This document shows, piece after piece, positions 36,282 through 46,409 of a DNA stretch of 64,000 nt. A program made the position numbers and the translations under genes. The stretch's first letter is position 1. Each line of letters starts with the position of its first letter. Source of the DNA: Ramlibacter pinisoli (GTDB taxonomy: Bacteria; Pseudomonadota; Gammaproteobacteria; Burkholderiales; Burkholderiaceae_C); assembly GCF_009758015.1 (NCBI RefSeq), contig NZ_WSEL01000003.1:682001-746000 (forward strand), written 5' to 3'. The notes under the pieces are model-generated. The model had not been told where the DNA came from. It searched no databases and was given only the letters and a program-made list of their open reading frames with translations.

Positions 36282-37355
36282 ATGCGTATTGCAAGACTCG
36301 CCGTGCTGGCCACCTGTGCGGGCCTCGCCGCCTGCTCGGCGCTGGATGGCGAGAAGATCGACTACAAGAGCGCCACCAAGGGTGCCACGCTGGACGTGCC
36401 GCCCGACCTCACGCAGCTCACGCGCGACTCGCGCTACCAGGTCCCCGGCGGCCCCGTGTCCGCCAGCAACTACCAGGTCGGCCAGACCGTCACCACCGTG
36501 CCGACCGCGGCCACCACGCTGGGCGACGTGCGCATCGAGCGCGCCGGCAACCAGCGCTGGCTGGTGGTCAACCGCCCGGCCGACCAGCTGTGGCAGCCGG
36601 TGCGCGACTTCTGGCAGGAGAACGGCTTCCTGCTGGTGCTGGACCAGGCCAACCTCGGCATCATGGAGACCGACTGGGCCGAGAACCGCGCCAAGATCCC
36701 GCAGGACTTCATCCGCAATTCCCTGGGCAAGGTGTTCGATTCGCTGTACAGCAGCGGCGAGCGCGACCGCTTCCGCACCCGCATGGAGCGCACGCCCACC
36801 GGCGCCACCGAGATCTACATCTCGCACCGCGGCATGCAGGAGACGCTGACCAACAGCTCGCAGAACACCGTCTGGCAGCCGCGTCCCACCGACCCCGAAC
36901 TCGAGGCCGAGTTCCTGCGCCGGCTGATGGTCAAGCTGGGCGTTCCGCAGGAGCAGACCAAGGCCCTGGTCGCGACGGGCACGCCCAAGACCACCTCGCG
37001 CGTGGTCAGCGAGCAGAACACGCCGGTCGTGCAGATCGACGAGAACTTCGACCGCGCCTGGCGCCGCGTGGGCCTGGCATTGGATCGCACCGGTTTCACG
37101 GTCGAGGACCGCGACCGCAGCCAGGGCACCTATTTCGTCCGCTACGTGCCGCCCAACCCCGACAAGAAGGAGCCGGGCTTCTTCGGCAAGCTGTTCGGGG
37201 GCGGCGAGAAGGCGGAGCCGCCGGTGAAGTACCGCATCGCGCTCAAGAGCCAGGGCGAATCGACCACCGTGTCGGTGCTCAACGCCCAGGGTGCGCCGGA
37301 GGCTTCGGCCAACGCGCAGCGCATCGTCCAGGTCATCGCCGACGACCTGAAGTAA
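36282..37355 (+). CDS. bamC: Outer membrane assembly lipoprotein BamC
   Basis: A 357-aa lipoprotein, part of the BAM complex that inserts beta-barrels into the outer membrane. The lipobox is LAAC near residue 18, after a short signal MRIARLAVLATCAG. The following stretch (DYKSATKGATLDVPPDLTQL) is the unstructured BamC region known to bind BamD, and two helix-grip domains follow. An upstream in-frame GTG directly before the ATG is less likely. It is co-oriented with dapA at a 24-base gap. Confidence 0.92.
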   Translation: MRIARLAVLATCAGLAACSALDGEKIDYKSATKGATLDVPPDLTQLTRDSRYQVPGGPVSASNYQVGQTVTTVPTAATTLGDVRIERAGNQRWLVVNRPADQLWQPVRDFWQENGFLLVLDQANLGIMETDWAENRAKIPQDFIRNSLGKVFDSLYSSGERDRFRTRMERTPTGATEIYISHRGMQETLTNSSQNTVWQPRPTDPELEAEFLRRLMVKLGVPQEQTKALVATGTPKTTSRVVSEQNTPVVQIDENFDRAWRRVGLALDRTGFTVEDRDRSQGTYFVRYVPPNPDKKEPGFFGKLFGGGEKAEPPVKYRIALKSQGESTTVSVLNAQGAPEASANAQRIVQVIADDLK

Positions 37356-37362
37356 GGGCGCA

Positions 37363-37387
37363 GCGGGGCCGGCCCCGGCCGCCCCGC
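37363..37387 (+). terminator. GC-rich hairpin after bamC
   Basis: Arms at 37363-37369 and 37381-37387 are perfect, and the loop is itself palindromic (GGCC repeats). No T-run follows, only CTTCT. It may slow or stop transcription between bamC and the MBL gene. Confidence 0.35.
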
Positions 37388-37404
37388 CTTCTGCCCTGCC
37401 GCCG

Positions 37405-38178
37405 ATGATCCGATTCAAGAGCCTGGGCAGCGGCAGCACGGGCAATGCCACCGTGGTGCAGGCGCGCACCGAAGGCCGTCTCACGCACCTGCTGGTCGAC
37501 TGCGGCCTGGGCATTCGGGCGCTCGACAAGCGCCTCGGGCAGGCCGGCATGCTGGCCGAGCAGATCGACGCGATCTTCATCACCCACGAGCACGCTGACC
37601 ACATCGGCTGTGCGCGCAAGGTGGCGATGCGCGACCGCATCCCGATCTACATGAGCGAGGGCACCTGGCTGGGGATGGGACAGCCCGACTTCGACGGCCT
37701 GCTGCGACTGGCCTGCGACTCCGTGGCCATCGAGGTCGGCGCGCTGCAGGTGCGACCGTTCACCGTTCCGCACGACGCCCGCGAGCCGCTGCAACTGGCC
37801 TGCACCGACGGCGCCGTCACGCTGGGCGTCCTGACCGACCTGGGACATGCCACGCCGCACGTGATCGAGCAGCTGGCCGGCAGCACGACGCTGCTGCTGG
37901 AATGCAACCACGACCGCGGCCTGCTGGAGGCCGGCCCCTACCCCTGGTTCCTGAAGAAGCGGGTCGGCGGCGACTGGGGCCACCTGGCCAACGAGGATGC
38001 GGCCGCCATCGCGCAGGCCATCCTGCCCCGGGGCCTGCGGCAGGTCGTGGCGGCCCACCTGAGCGAACAGAACAACCGGCCCGAACTTGCCCGCGACGCG
38101 CTGCTGCAGGCGCTCGGCGCGGCGGTCGAGATCCACGTCGCCGACGGCCCCAGCGGCAGTTGCTGGCTCGACGCCTGA
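37405..38178 (+). CDS. MBL-fold metallo-hydrolase (YycJ/WalJ-like)
   Basis: A 257-aa metallo-beta-lactamase-fold protein. It starts FKSLGSGSTGNATVV, the usual start of the YycJ group, and has the metal motif ITHEHADHIG near residue 60 and further ligands in VLTDLGHAT and VAAHLSEQNNRP. Relatives are single-strand 5' exonucleases, or have unproven phosphodiesterase activity. Position after dapA-bamC is common in Burkholderiales. The hairpin at 38222-38243 lies after its stop. Confidence 0.88.
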   Translation: MIRFKSLGSGSTGNATVVQARTEGRLTHLLVDCGLGIRALDKRLGQAGMLAEQIDAIFITHEHADHIGCARKVAMRDRIPIYMSEGTWLGMGQPDFDGLLRLACDSVAIEVGALQVRPFTVPHDAREPLQLACTDGAVTLGVLTDLGHATPHVIEQLAGSTTLLLECNHDRGLLEAGPYPWFLKKRVGGDWGHLANEDAAAIAQAILPRGLRQVVAAHLSEQNNRPELARDALLQALGAAVEIHVADGPSGSCWLDA

Positions 38179-38221
38179 GACTCCCGCGACACGCGTCCGC
38201 GGAAGCGGGCACACAAAGCAA

Positions 38222-38243
38222 AAAGCCGCCCGAGGGCGGCTTT
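38222..38243. terminator. Strong bidirectional hairpin terminator
   Basis: A perfect nine-base stem AAAGCCGCC/GGCGGCTTT with a four-base loop. On the minus strand it is followed by five T, a good Rho-independent terminator for the Ala-rich lipoprotein gene; on the plus strand three T follow, for the MBL gene. Confidence 0.8.
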
Positions 38244-38263
38244 CGCGTGAACGGGAGACCCGT

Positions 38264-38542
38264 TTACTTGCTGGCGGCGGAAGCGGCAGCAGTGGCAGCC
38301 GGGGCAGCAGCGGAAGCACCACCAGCGGCAGCGGCGGCGGCAGCAGCAGCGCCAGCGGCGGCGTCGGAAGACGCAGCGGCGGGAGCGGACGCGGCAGCGG
38401 CCGGATCGGCGGCGGGGGCCGGAGCCGGAGCGGGGGCAGCAGCGGGGGCCGGGGCGGGCGCGGGCGCCGGCTCTTCCTTCTTGCCGCAAGCGGCGAGGGC
38501 CACGGCCGCCATCAGGGTCGCCAGGACGAGCGATTTCTTCAT
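38264..38542 (-). CDS. Small Ala/Pro-rich lipoprotein
   Basis: A 92-aa protein. The signal MKKSLVLATLMAAVALAAC ends in a LAAC lipobox, so the mature protein should carry lipid on the cysteine and start CGKKEEP. The rest is low complexity: alternating Pro-Ala, then almost only Ala with a few Ser, Asp, Gly and Thr. It could be a flexible spacer in the periplasm or outer membrane. No function is known. An AAAGGAA ribosome site precedes the ATG. It has its own promoter candidate and terminator, so it looks like a single-gene unit, probably well expressed. Confidence 0.75.
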   Translation of the reverse strand: MKKSLVLATLMAAVALAACGKKEEPAPAPAPAPAAAPAPAPAPAADPAAAASAPAAASSDAAAGAAAAAAAAAGGASAAAPAATAAASAASK

Positions 38543-38644
38543 TTCAGGTTTCCTTTAGGACTGGTCAATTTCCGGATAGGCCTGGCGGCCGGAATGGCAA
38601 ACAGGCTGAACAGCTGGATCGAGCTTTCCTCTGCTCAGCCTCAC

Positions 38645-38650
38645 ATTATA
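38645..38650 (-). promoter_or_regulatory. TATAAT -10 for the Ala-rich lipoprotein gene
   Basis: On the minus strand TATAAT lies 102 bases before the ATG at 38542, giving a leader of about 95 bases. It is the best -10 match in this part of the window. A -35 at the right spacing is poor. Confidence 0.45.
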
Positions 38651-38700
38651 TGCAACCGTCCCGGCAATCCGTGCTTCCCCGGGGGGACCGGCGGCTGTGT

Positions 38701-39192
38701 TCACAAGCCCAGCGTCGTCGCCGGGAACGCCGGCGCGCTGCGCTGCAGCCACTCGGCCAGCTGCTCGCGCACGGCAAGCCGGCGTTCGGGTTCGACCCCG
38801 CTGAACCCGGTGCAGCGCTCCGGGTCGAGCCGCTGCATCACCCACGACGGACTCCAGATGGCACTGGGCAGCTCCAGCTCGTCGGCTGACGGGCAGCCGC
38901 GCGCCTCGACGATGTGCGACCAGGCCTGGCGCCACTGGACGAAGCGCGCATGGCGCCGCACCACCTCGTCGTAGCGCCGCGCCAACAGCGTCACGCGGCG
39001 GCCGCCGGTCGACCATGCCTGCAGCGATTCAGACACGGCCCGCTCGCCCAGCGGCCAGTCGGCGAAGCTGGCGTCGCTGAGGATGATCTCGCGCCAGCCC
39101 TCTTGCGCCGCGCAGGCCAGCGCCGAGCGCACCAGCTCGCCGAACGCGGCCCGGCCCTCGAAGCGGCCCTGCGGGAGGTCCCGGGATGTCAT
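38701..39192 (-). CDS. Hypothetical protein coupled to the RoxA-type oxygenase
   Basis: A 163-aa soluble protein without recognised domain. It begins MTSRDLPQGRFEGRAAFGEL; the middle (EIILSDASFADWPLGE, VTLLARRYDEVVRRHARF, WRQAWSHIVEARGC) looks like alternating helix and strand, and the end is helical. The ATG overlaps the oxygenase stop as ATGA, so the two are very likely made together. It may help that enzyme or have a separate role. I do not assign a function. Confidence 0.7.
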   Translation of the reverse strand: MTSRDLPQGRFEGRAAFGELVRSALACAAQEGWREIILSDASFADWPLGERAVSESLQAWSTGGRRVTLLARRYDEVVRRHARFVQWRQAWSHIVEARGCPSADELELPSAIWSPSWVMQRLDPERCTGFSGVEPERRLAVREQLAEWLQRSAPAFPATTLGL

Positions 39193-40313
39193 GCCGTGGC
39201 CCCATGGGCCCAGCCCGCCTCGCACCACGCCAGCAGCAGCTCGCGCGCGGCCTCGCTGGCCCGCTCGACATCGGCGGCGTCCAGGCGCCGGTGGTCGGCC
39301 AGGCGGCGCATCAGGCGGGCATCGGCGCCGGCGGCGCGCCAGCTCTCGCCGTTGACGAACACGTGGCGCTCGTCGTACAGCATGCGGGTGCGGCGGTCCA
39401 GGACGATGCCGCGCAGCCGGCGCGGCACCGGGCCCGCCTCGAACCACACGTTGGCCTTGGGCTCGCTGAGCGACTCGCCCAGCGCGCGGTCGATGGCCAG
39501 CGGGTCGCGCAGGGCCCGCTGCAGGGCGTCGGCCGCGAAGGCGCGCAACTCCGGCGGGATGCGCCCGGCGTCGGCCACGGCGGCCTGCCGGGGATCGGCG
39601 TAAAGCGCCTCGCCCGCGACCTCGGCCGCGTCGTCGGCCAGCCGCTCCAGCAGCTCGCGCGCCAGCGCGCCGCGCGCCGGCGCCCGGAACCCGATCGAGT
39701 AGGTCTGGCACTCGCCCTCGGCGATGCCGTCGTGCGCATAGCGCGGCGGCAGGTACAGCATGTCGCCGGGCTCGAGGACCTGGTCGTCCTCCGGCTCGAA
39801 GCGGTCCAGGATCTTCAGCGGCAGGCCCTCGCGCAGCGCCAGGTCCTTCTGCCGGCCCCAGCGCCAACGGCGCCGGCCCTGGGCCTGTAGCAGGAACACG
39901 TCGTAGCTGTCGAAGTGCGGGCCGACGCCGCCGCCGTCGCTGGCCCAGCTGGCCATCAGGTCGTCCACCCGTGCCTGCGGCACGAACGCGAACTGCTGCA
40001 GCAGGTCGTGCGCCGCCTCGACGTGGAGGTCGACGCCCTGCACCAGCAGGGTCCAGCGGGGCTGCGCGGCGGCGGGCAGCGCGCGGCGCGTGAACGGGCC
40101 GCGGCGCAGCTGCCAGCCGCGCTGGCCGAGCGACACCAGGCGCGACTCCACGCCTTCCTGCCCGGCCAGGTCGAACAGGGCGGCGCGGTCGAGCAAGGGC
40201 TTCATGCCGGGCACGGCATTGCGAACCAGCAGCGGCTTGCGCTGCCAGTGGCGGCGCATGAACTGCGCGGGCGTCAGCCCGCCCAGCAGGGGCAAGGGTG
40301 TGTCGATGTCCAT
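39189..40313 (-). CDS. roxA: JmjC-type cupin, ribosomal protein oxygenase RoxA-like
   Basis: A 374-aa Fe(II)/2-oxoglutarate oxygenase like Escherichia coli YcfD (RoxA), which hydroxylates an arginine of ribosomal protein L16. The iron ligands are His and Asp in GPHFDSYDVF near residue 130 and His in RYAHDGIA near residue 190. LPLLGGLTPAQFMRRHWQRKP is the usual N-terminus. A helical dimerisation part and a winged-helix-like end follow. The target is inferred from the family, not shown. It is transcribed away from slyD, with only a short gap. Confidence 0.85.
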   Translation of the reverse strand: MDIDTPLPLLGGLTPAQFMRRHWQRKPLLVRNAVPGMKPLLDRAALFDLAGQEGVESRLVSLGQRGWQLRRGPFTRRALPAAAQPRWTLLVQGVDLHVEAAHDLLQQFAFVPQARVDDLMASWASDGGGVGPHFDSYDVFLLQAQGRRRWRWGRQKDLALREGLPLKILDRFEPEDDQVLEPGDMLYLPPRYAHDGIAEGECQTYSIGFRAPARGALARELLERLADDAAEVAGEALYADPRQAAVADAGRIPPELRAFAADALQRALRDPLAIDRALGESLSEPKANVWFEAGPVPRRLRGIVLDRRTRMLYDERHVFVNGESWRAAGADARLMRRLADHRRLDAADVERASEAARELLLAWCEAGWAHGATA

Positions 40314-40331
40314 GGTCGGCGGGTGAACTGC

Positions 40332-40337
40332 GACAAT
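40332..40337 (+). promoter_or_regulatory. GACAAT -10-like hexamer before slyD
   Basis: GACAAT ends eight bases before the ATG at 40346, as before several other genes in the window, which points to a leaderless mRNA. The -35 is not clear. Confidence 0.4.
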
Positions 40338-40345
40338 TCTCCGCC

Positions 40346-40840
40346 ATGGAAGTCACCCCCCAATGCATCGTCGCGCTGACGTGGACCCTCAAGGACACGC
40401 TGGGCGAGGAACTCGACGTGCTCGACGAGCCGGTGGAGTTCCTGGTCGGCGGCAATGACCTGCTGGCCAAGATCGAGGAAGCCCTGCAGGGCCACGAACC
40501 CGGCGACCGGCTCGACCTGCACCTGGAACCCGAGGACGCCTTCGGCGACTACGACGACCAGCTGGTGTTCCTGGAGCAGCGCTCCCTGTTCCCGGCCGAC
40601 CTCGAGGAAGGCATGACCTTCGAGGGCCTGCCGGCCGGCGCCAATCCCGAGGCGCCGCGCGACGTGCTGTACACGGTCACCGAGATCTATCCCGAGCACG
40701 TCGTGCTGGACGGCAACCATCCGCTCGCCGGCATCGCGCTGCGCCTGCGGCTGAAGGTTGAAGGCGTGCGCGAGGCGACGGAGGAAGAGATCGGCCGCGG
40801 CACCACCGGCTCCAGCTTCTTCCGCGTCCAGCCGACATGA
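40346..40840 (+). CDS. slyD: FKBP-type peptidyl-prolyl isomerase, SlyD-like
   Basis: A 164-aa protein of the SlyD group: FKBP core interrupted by the insert-in-flap chaperone domain. The start CIVALTWTLKDTLGEELD and the segment NDLLAKIEEALQGHEPGDRL are typical, as is PEDAFGDYDDQL. The metal-binding His/Cys-rich tail of Escherichia coli SlyD is missing; the protein ends in SFFRVQPT. It should help protein folding in the cytoplasm. MEVTPQC at 40346 is chosen; a 16-codon frame extension is unlikely. Confidence 0.9.
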   Translation: MEVTPQCIVALTWTLKDTLGEELDVLDEPVEFLVGGNDLLAKIEEALQGHEPGDRLDLHLEPEDAFGDYDDQLVFLEQRSLFPADLEEGMTFEGLPAGANPEAPRDVLYTVTEIYPEHVVLDGNHPLAGIALRLRLKVEGVREATEEEIGRGTTGSSFFRVQPT

Positions 40841-40841
40841 T

Positions 40842-40989
40842 GAAAGGGGCGCAACGCGCCCCTGCATCATGTCGTCCCGGCGCACGCCGGGACCGAAGGG
40901 GCGCTACGCGCCCCTCGTCATGTCGTCCCGGTGAATGCCGGGACCCATGAAACCCGAAAAACGGAGCGATCCCGGCGCGCGCCGGGATC
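40842..40989. repeat. Tandem palindromic intergenic repeat (two full units and one extra palindrome)
   Basis: A unit of about 52 bases occurs twice in a row (40842-40894 and 40895-40946). Each unit has an AGGGGCGC/GCGCCCCT hairpin and, after TCATGTC, a GTCCCGGC/GCCGGGAC-type hairpin. A 22-base perfect palindrome with the same CCCGGC/GCCGGG core is at 40968-40989. The first hairpin follows the slyD stop and may also end its transcript. Confidence 0.75.
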
Positions 40990-40998
40990 CCCGCGCCG

Positions 40999-41574
40999 TC
41001 AGGACCGGTAGATGACGCCGTTCTCGACCCGCACGCGGTCGCCCACGCGCAGGTCGCCGAGGGTTCCCACCTCGTAGATGCGCCGGGAGCCGTTGTCGGT
41101 CTGCACGGTGACCCGGTACGCCCCGGCACCGGCGCCGGCCGCCGCCGTGTTCGAGCCGTCGTTGCGGCCACCCACGCTGCTACCGATGGCCGCCCCGGCC
41201 GCGCCGCCCAGCACCGTGGTGCCGGTGCGGTTGTGGCCGTTGTTGACGTTCTTGCCGATGACGTTGCCGACCACGGCGCCGATCACGCCGCCGGCGATGG
41301 CCGCATCGCGGCTGGCATTCGGGTTGGCCGTTCCGGCCTGGCCCATGGCGACGGTCTGGATGTCGGTGACACGGCCAAGTTCCACGGCGGGGATGGTCTG
41401 CGCGCCGCCGGGATAGGTCTGGCCCGGCATCGGCGTGGCGGGGTAGTTGCTCGCCGTCGGGTACGGAGCGGTCGGGTAGCTGCCTGCCTGCTGGGGCGGG
41501 CTGCCGCAGGCTGCCAGCAGGGCGGCCAGGGCGGTCGCGCCGACGGCCGGCAGGAAACGCTTCGAAGTGCGCAT
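40999..41574 (-). CDS. Glycine-zipper outer membrane lipoprotein (SlyB/Pcp-like)
   Basis: A 191-aa lipoprotein. The signal ends in LLAACGSPP (Cys near residue 22), followed by a Pro/Tyr/Thr-rich linker. The glycine-zipper 2TM part is AGGVIGAVVGNVIGKNV and VLGGAAGAAIGSSVGG, and the C-terminus is a beta domain (YRVTVQTDNGSRRIYEVG, VGDRVRVENGVI) as in SlyB. It should sit in the outer membrane and support envelope integrity. An almost perfect Shine-Dalgarno precedes the ATG at 41574, which decides the start over one 15 codons upstream. Confidence 0.88.
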   Translation of the reverse strand: MRTSKRFLPAVGATALAALLAACGSPPQQAGSYPTAPYPTASNYPATPMPGQTYPGGAQTIPAVELGRVTDIQTVAMGQAGTANPNASRDAAIAGGVIGAVVGNVIGKNVNNGHNRTGTTVLGGAAGAAIGSSVGGRNDGSNTAAAGAGAGAYRVTVQTDNGSRRIYEVGTLGDLRVGDRVRVENGVIYRS

Positions 41575-41578
41575 GGGG

Positions 41579-41587
41579 ACCTCCTTT
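41579..41587 (-). promoter_or_regulatory. Very strong ribosome-binding site (AAAGGAGGT)
   Basis: On the minus strand AAAGGAGGT lies four bases before the ATG at 41574 and decides the start of the glycine-zipper lipoprotein. It is the best Shine-Dalgarno in this part of the window and suggests high translation. Confidence 0.8.
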
Positions 41588-41723
41588 GGATGCATGGGCG
41601 CGGGTGCGCGCCTCTCCATCCATTACAGGCAGTCACGCGCTGGCTGGGCAGCCGTGATCGGCGCGCAACTCCGTAGGATCAGGCGGGAAGCCGTGTAGGA
41701 ACGCCCCGATGGGCGCAGCTGGC

Positions 41724-42170
41724 TCAGCCCTTGCCGGTGGAGCCGTAGCCGCCCTCCCCGCGCTGGGTGGCGGGGAACTCATCCACGATGTTGAAGCGTG
41801 CCTGCAGCACCGGCACGATGACGAGCTGGGCCAGCCGCTCCATGGGTTGCAGCCGGAACGCCGTGTCGCTGCGGTTCCAGCAGCTGACCATGAGCTGGCC
41901 CTGGTAGTCGCTGTCGATGAGCCCGACCAGGTTGCCCAGCACGATGCCGTGCTTGTGGCCGAGCCCCGAGCGCGGAAGGATGAGCGCCGCGTAGCCGGGG
42001 TCCTTGATCCAGATGGCGATGCCGGTCGGCACCAGGTGCCAGGCATTGGGCCCCAGGTCGATGTGCGCGTCGATGCAGGCGCGCAGGTCGAGGCCGGCGC
42101 TGCCGGGCGTGGCATAGGCGGGCAACTGGCCCGCCATGCGCGGGTCGAGGATCTTGACGTCGATGTTCAT
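41724..42170 (-). CDS. dut: dUTP diphosphatase
   Basis: A 148-aa trimeric enzyme that splits dUTP to dUMP and pyrophosphate, keeping uracil out of DNA. All five dUTPase motifs are present: [44 protein letters not shown] and [12 protein letters not shown]. The start at 42170 overlaps the coaBC stop as ATGA. The order coaBC-dut is conserved in many proteobacteria, so the call is secure. Confidence 0.97.
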   Translation of the reverse strand: MNIDVKILDPRMAGQLPAYATPGSAGLDLRACIDAHIDLGPNAWHLVPTGIAIWIKDPGYAALILPRSGLGHKHGIVLGNLVGLIDSDYQGQLMVSCWNRSDTAFRLQPMERLAQLVIVPVLQARFNIVDEFPATQRGEGGYGSTGKG

Positions 42171-43390
42171 GCGGTCCAGGAGGGAAGGCGGCGCGCGATG
42201 TCGGCCACGAGCGAGCGGGCCAGCTCCAGCTTGGGGGCGCGCGGCAGTTCCTGCGTGCCGTGCTCGTCGACCAGCAGCAGCTGGTTGTCGTCCTGCCCGA
42301 ACGTGAGGGGGCCGATGTTGCCGGCCAGCAGCGGGATGCCCTTGCGGGCCCGCTTGGCCTGCGCATGCACGAGCAGGTCGTGGCTTTCGGCCGCGAAGCC
42401 GACGCAGAACAGCGCGCGCCGGCGGGCCCGCTCGCCCTGCGCCACGGTGGCCAGGATGTCCGGGTTCTCGGTGAAGGCGACGCTGGGCGGCTGCCCGCTG
42501 CCGTCCTTCTTGATCTTGTGCCCGCATTCCTCGGCCGGGCGCCAGTCGGCCACCGCCGCGGTGGCGACGAAGACGTCGGCGTCGACCGTGGCCGCCAGCG
42601 TGGCCGCCAGCATCTGCCGCGCCGAGGTGACGTCGATGCGCTGCACGCCGCGCGGGGTGGGAAGGCGCACGGGCCCGGCGACCAGTGTGACGGCGGCGCC
42701 GGCCTCGCGGGCGGCGCGGGCGATGGCAAAGCCCATCTTGCCGGACGAATGGTTGGTGATGCCACGGATCGGATCGAGCGCCTCGAAGGTCGGGCCGGCC
42801 GTCACCACCAGCCGTTTGCCGGCCAGCGGCTTGGGCTGCAGGAAGGCGACGATGTCCTCCAGCAGCTCGGGTGGCTCCAGCATGCGGCCGTCGCCGGTCT
42901 CTCCGCAGGCCTGGAAGCCCGATCCCACGCCGAGGATGGTGGCGCCGTCCTGCGCCAGCTGCGCCATGTTGCGCTGGGTGGCCGGGTGGGCCCACATCTC
43001 GCGGTTCATCGCCGGTGCCAGCAGCAGCGGCACGCGCTCGATCGGGCGCGCCAGGCACAGCAGGCTCAGGAGTTCGTCGGCGCGTCCGTGCACCAGCCGC
43101 GCCATGAAGTCGGCGCTGCACGGCGCGATGACGATGGCATCGGCCTCGCGCGACAGGTTGATGTGCGGCATGTTGTTCGGCTCGCGCACGTCCCACTGCG
43201 AGGTGTAGACGGTGCGCCCCGACAGGGCCTGCATGGTGACCGGCGTGATGAACTGCTCCGCCGCCTCGGTCATCACGACCTGCACCGTGGCGCCCTCCTT
43301 GACGAAGGCGCGGCACAGCTCGGCGGACTTGTAGCAGGCGATGCCGCCGGACAGCCCGAGGACGATGTGCTTGCCAGCGAGGTCGTTCAT
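42167..43390 (-). CDS. coaBC: Bifunctional phosphopantothenoylcysteine decarboxylase/synthetase
   Basis: A 407-aa enzyme that performs two steps of coenzyme A synthesis. The N-terminal flavoprotein (CoaC) has [14 protein letters not shown], the His of NMPHINLS, the PAMN motif ([11 protein letters not shown]) and the Cys clamp [13 protein letters not shown]. The C-terminal CoaB part has [15 protein letters not shown] and [16 protein letters not shown] at 43390 is the start; a TACAGT hexamer lies seven bases upstream, so a 30-codon extension is excluded. Confidence 0.96.
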   Translation of the reverse strand: MNDLAGKHIVLGLSGGIACYKSAELCRAFVKEGATVQVVMTEAAEQFITPVTMQALSGRTVYTSQWDVREPNNMPHINLSREADAIVIAPCSADFMARLVHGRADELLSLLCLARPIERVPLLLAPAMNREMWAHPATQRNMAQLAQDGATILGVGSGFQACGETGDGRMLEPPELLEDIVAFLQPKPLAGKRLVVTAGPTFEALDPIRGITNHSSGKMGFAIARAAREAGAAVTLVAGPVRLPTPRGVQRIDVTSARQMLAATLAATVDADVFVATAAVADWRPAEECGHKIKKDGSGQPPSVAFTENPDILATVAQGERARRRALFCVGFAAESHDLLVHAQAKRARKGIPLLAGNIGPLTFGQDDNQLLLVDEHGTQELPRAPKLELARSLVADIARRLPSWTA

Positions 43391-43397
43391 GCGCCGG

Positions 43398-43428
43398 ACT
43401 GTAGCCGAACAGGCACTGCGAAGTGCAA
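43398..43428 (-). promoter_or_regulatory. Promoter candidate for coaBC-dut (TTGCAC - 19 - TACAGT)
   Basis: On the minus strand TTGCAC and TACAGT are separated by 19 bases, and the -10 ends seven bases before the coaBC ATG. The mRNA would be leaderless. It is one of the few cases here with a fair -35, although the spacing is long. Confidence 0.45.
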
Positions 43429-43508
43429 GCGGACACACGTCCGAGGAAGCCGAAAAGGCGGACGGGAGTTCCGTCCCCATTCGGCATGGCCTCGTTCGAC
43501 CCGCCCCG

Positions 43509-45223
<1,715 letters not shown>

Positions 45224-45225
45224 CC

Positions 45226-46083
45226 ATGCAAGTCTGCAACTTCCACGTGGGCCTGGACAGGCCCTTTTTCTTGATCTCCGGTCCTTGTGTGGTGGAGTCC
45301 GAGCAGCTGCAGATGGACACCGCCGGCACGCTCAAGGAGATCACCTCCGAGCTGGGCATCCCGTTCATCTTCAAGAGCAGCTACGACAAGGCCAACCGAT
45401 CCTCGGGCACAAGCTTCCGCGGCCCGGGCATGGAGCGCGGGCTGGAAATCCTGGCCAAGGTCAAGAAGGAGCTGCAGGTGCCCGTCCTCACCGACGTGCA
45501 CACCGAGGCGGAGATCCCGGCCGTGGCCAAGGTGGTCGACATGCTGCAGACCCCCGCCTTCCTGTGCCGCCAGACCGACTTCATCCGCGCCGTCGCGCAG
45601 TCGGGCAAGCCGGTGAACATCAAGAAGGGCCAGTTCCTGGCGCCGCACGACATGAAGAACGTCATCGACAAGGCCCGCGCCGCCGCGCGCGAGAAGGGCC
45701 TGCCCGAGGACAGCTTCCTGGCCTGCGAACGCGGTGCCAGCTTCGGCTACAACAACCTGGTGAGCGACATGCGCTCGCTGGCCATCATGCGCGAGACCGG
45801 CGCGCCGGTCGTGTTCGATGCCACCCACTCGGTGCAGCTGCCGGGTGGCCAGGGCACCAGTTCGGGCGGCCAGCGCGAGATGGTGCCAGTGCTGGCGCGC
45901 GCCGCGGTGGCGGTGGGCGTCGCCGGCCTGTTCATGGAGACGCATCCGGTTCCGGCCCAGGCGCTGTCCGACGGCCCCAACGCGGTGCCGCTCAAGCACA
46001 TGAGGGCGCTGCTCGAGACGCTGGTCGCGCTCGATGCGGTCACCAAGAAGAACGGCTACCTCGAAGACGACTTCCAGGCCTGA
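45226..46083 (+). CDS. kdsA: 3-deoxy-8-phosphooctulonate synthase (KDO-8-P synthase)
   Basis: A 285-aa enzyme that condenses phosphoenolpyruvate and arabinose 5-phosphate for lipopolysaccharide core synthesis. Motifs are [35 protein letters not shown] and [16 protein letters not shown]. Near the N-terminus it has SGPCVVES, with Cys21 where metal-dependent (Aquifex-type) enzymes have their metal cysteine, while Escherichia coli has Asn; it is therefore probably of the metal-dependent class. The ATG at 45226 follows the pyrG stop by two bases. A longer overlapping frame upstream is not part of the gene. Confidence 0.96.
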   Translation: MQVCNFHVGLDRPFFLISGPCVVESEQLQMDTAGTLKEITSELGIPFIFKSSYDKANRSSGTSFRGPGMERGLEILAKVKKELQVPVLTDVHTEAEIPAVAKVVDMLQTPAFLCRQTDFIRAVAQSGKPVNIKKGQFLAPHDMKNVIDKARAAAREKGLPEDSFLACERGASFGYNNLVSDMRSLAIMRETGAPVVFDATHSVQLPGGQGTSSGGQREMVPVLARAAVAVGVAGLFMETHPVPAQALSDGPNAVPLKHMRALLETLVALDAVTKKNGYLEDDFQA

Positions 46084-46095
46084 GGAGATTCCGCC

Positions 46096-46404
46096 ATGTC
46101 CACGCCCGCCTACATGCTGGTCGAGATGAACATCACCGACCCCGAGCGCTACAAGGAATACATGGCGCGGGCCCCGCTCGCGGTCAAGGCCCACGGCGGC
46201 GAATACCTGGTGCGCGGCGGCCGCCACGAGACGCTGGAAGGCGACTGGAAGCCCCACCGCGTGGCCATGCTGCGCTTTCCCAGCTACGAGCAGGCCAAGG
46301 CCTTCTACGACGCCGAGCAGTACGTACAGGCACGCAGCTACCGCGCCGGCGCCACCGAGTACTTCAACATGGTGCTGGTCGAAGGGGTGTCGGCACCCGT
46401 CTGA
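46096..46404 (+). CDS. DUF1330 family protein (dimeric alpha/beta barrel)
   Basis: A 102-aa protein. The family hallmark is the early block YMLVEMNITDPERYKEYM, then GGEYLVRGG and RVAMLRFPSYEQAKAFYD, ending in a beta strand. These proteins form ferredoxin-like dimers; function unknown. It lies between kdsA and eno, 12 bases after kdsA, and is probably part of the same transcript. A hairpin-forming gap follows before eno. Confidence 0.85.
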   Translation: MSTPAYMLVEMNITDPERYKEYMARAPLAVKAHGGEYLVRGGRHETLEGDWKPHRVAMLRFPSYEQAKAFYDAEQYVQARSYRAGATEYFNMVLVEGVSAPV

Positions 46405-46409
46405 GGTCG

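Noticed and set aside
37902..38974. Plus-strand Ser/Gly/Arg-rich frames over the Ala-rich lipoprotein
   Set aside because: They are mirror frames of a low-complexity gene on the minus strand, which has a lipobox, ribosome site and terminator.
43391..43508. Riboswitch or attenuator before pyrG
   Set aside because: There are three small dyads, but no terminator with T-run and no C-run at the start of the transcript as in known CTP-sensing attenuation.
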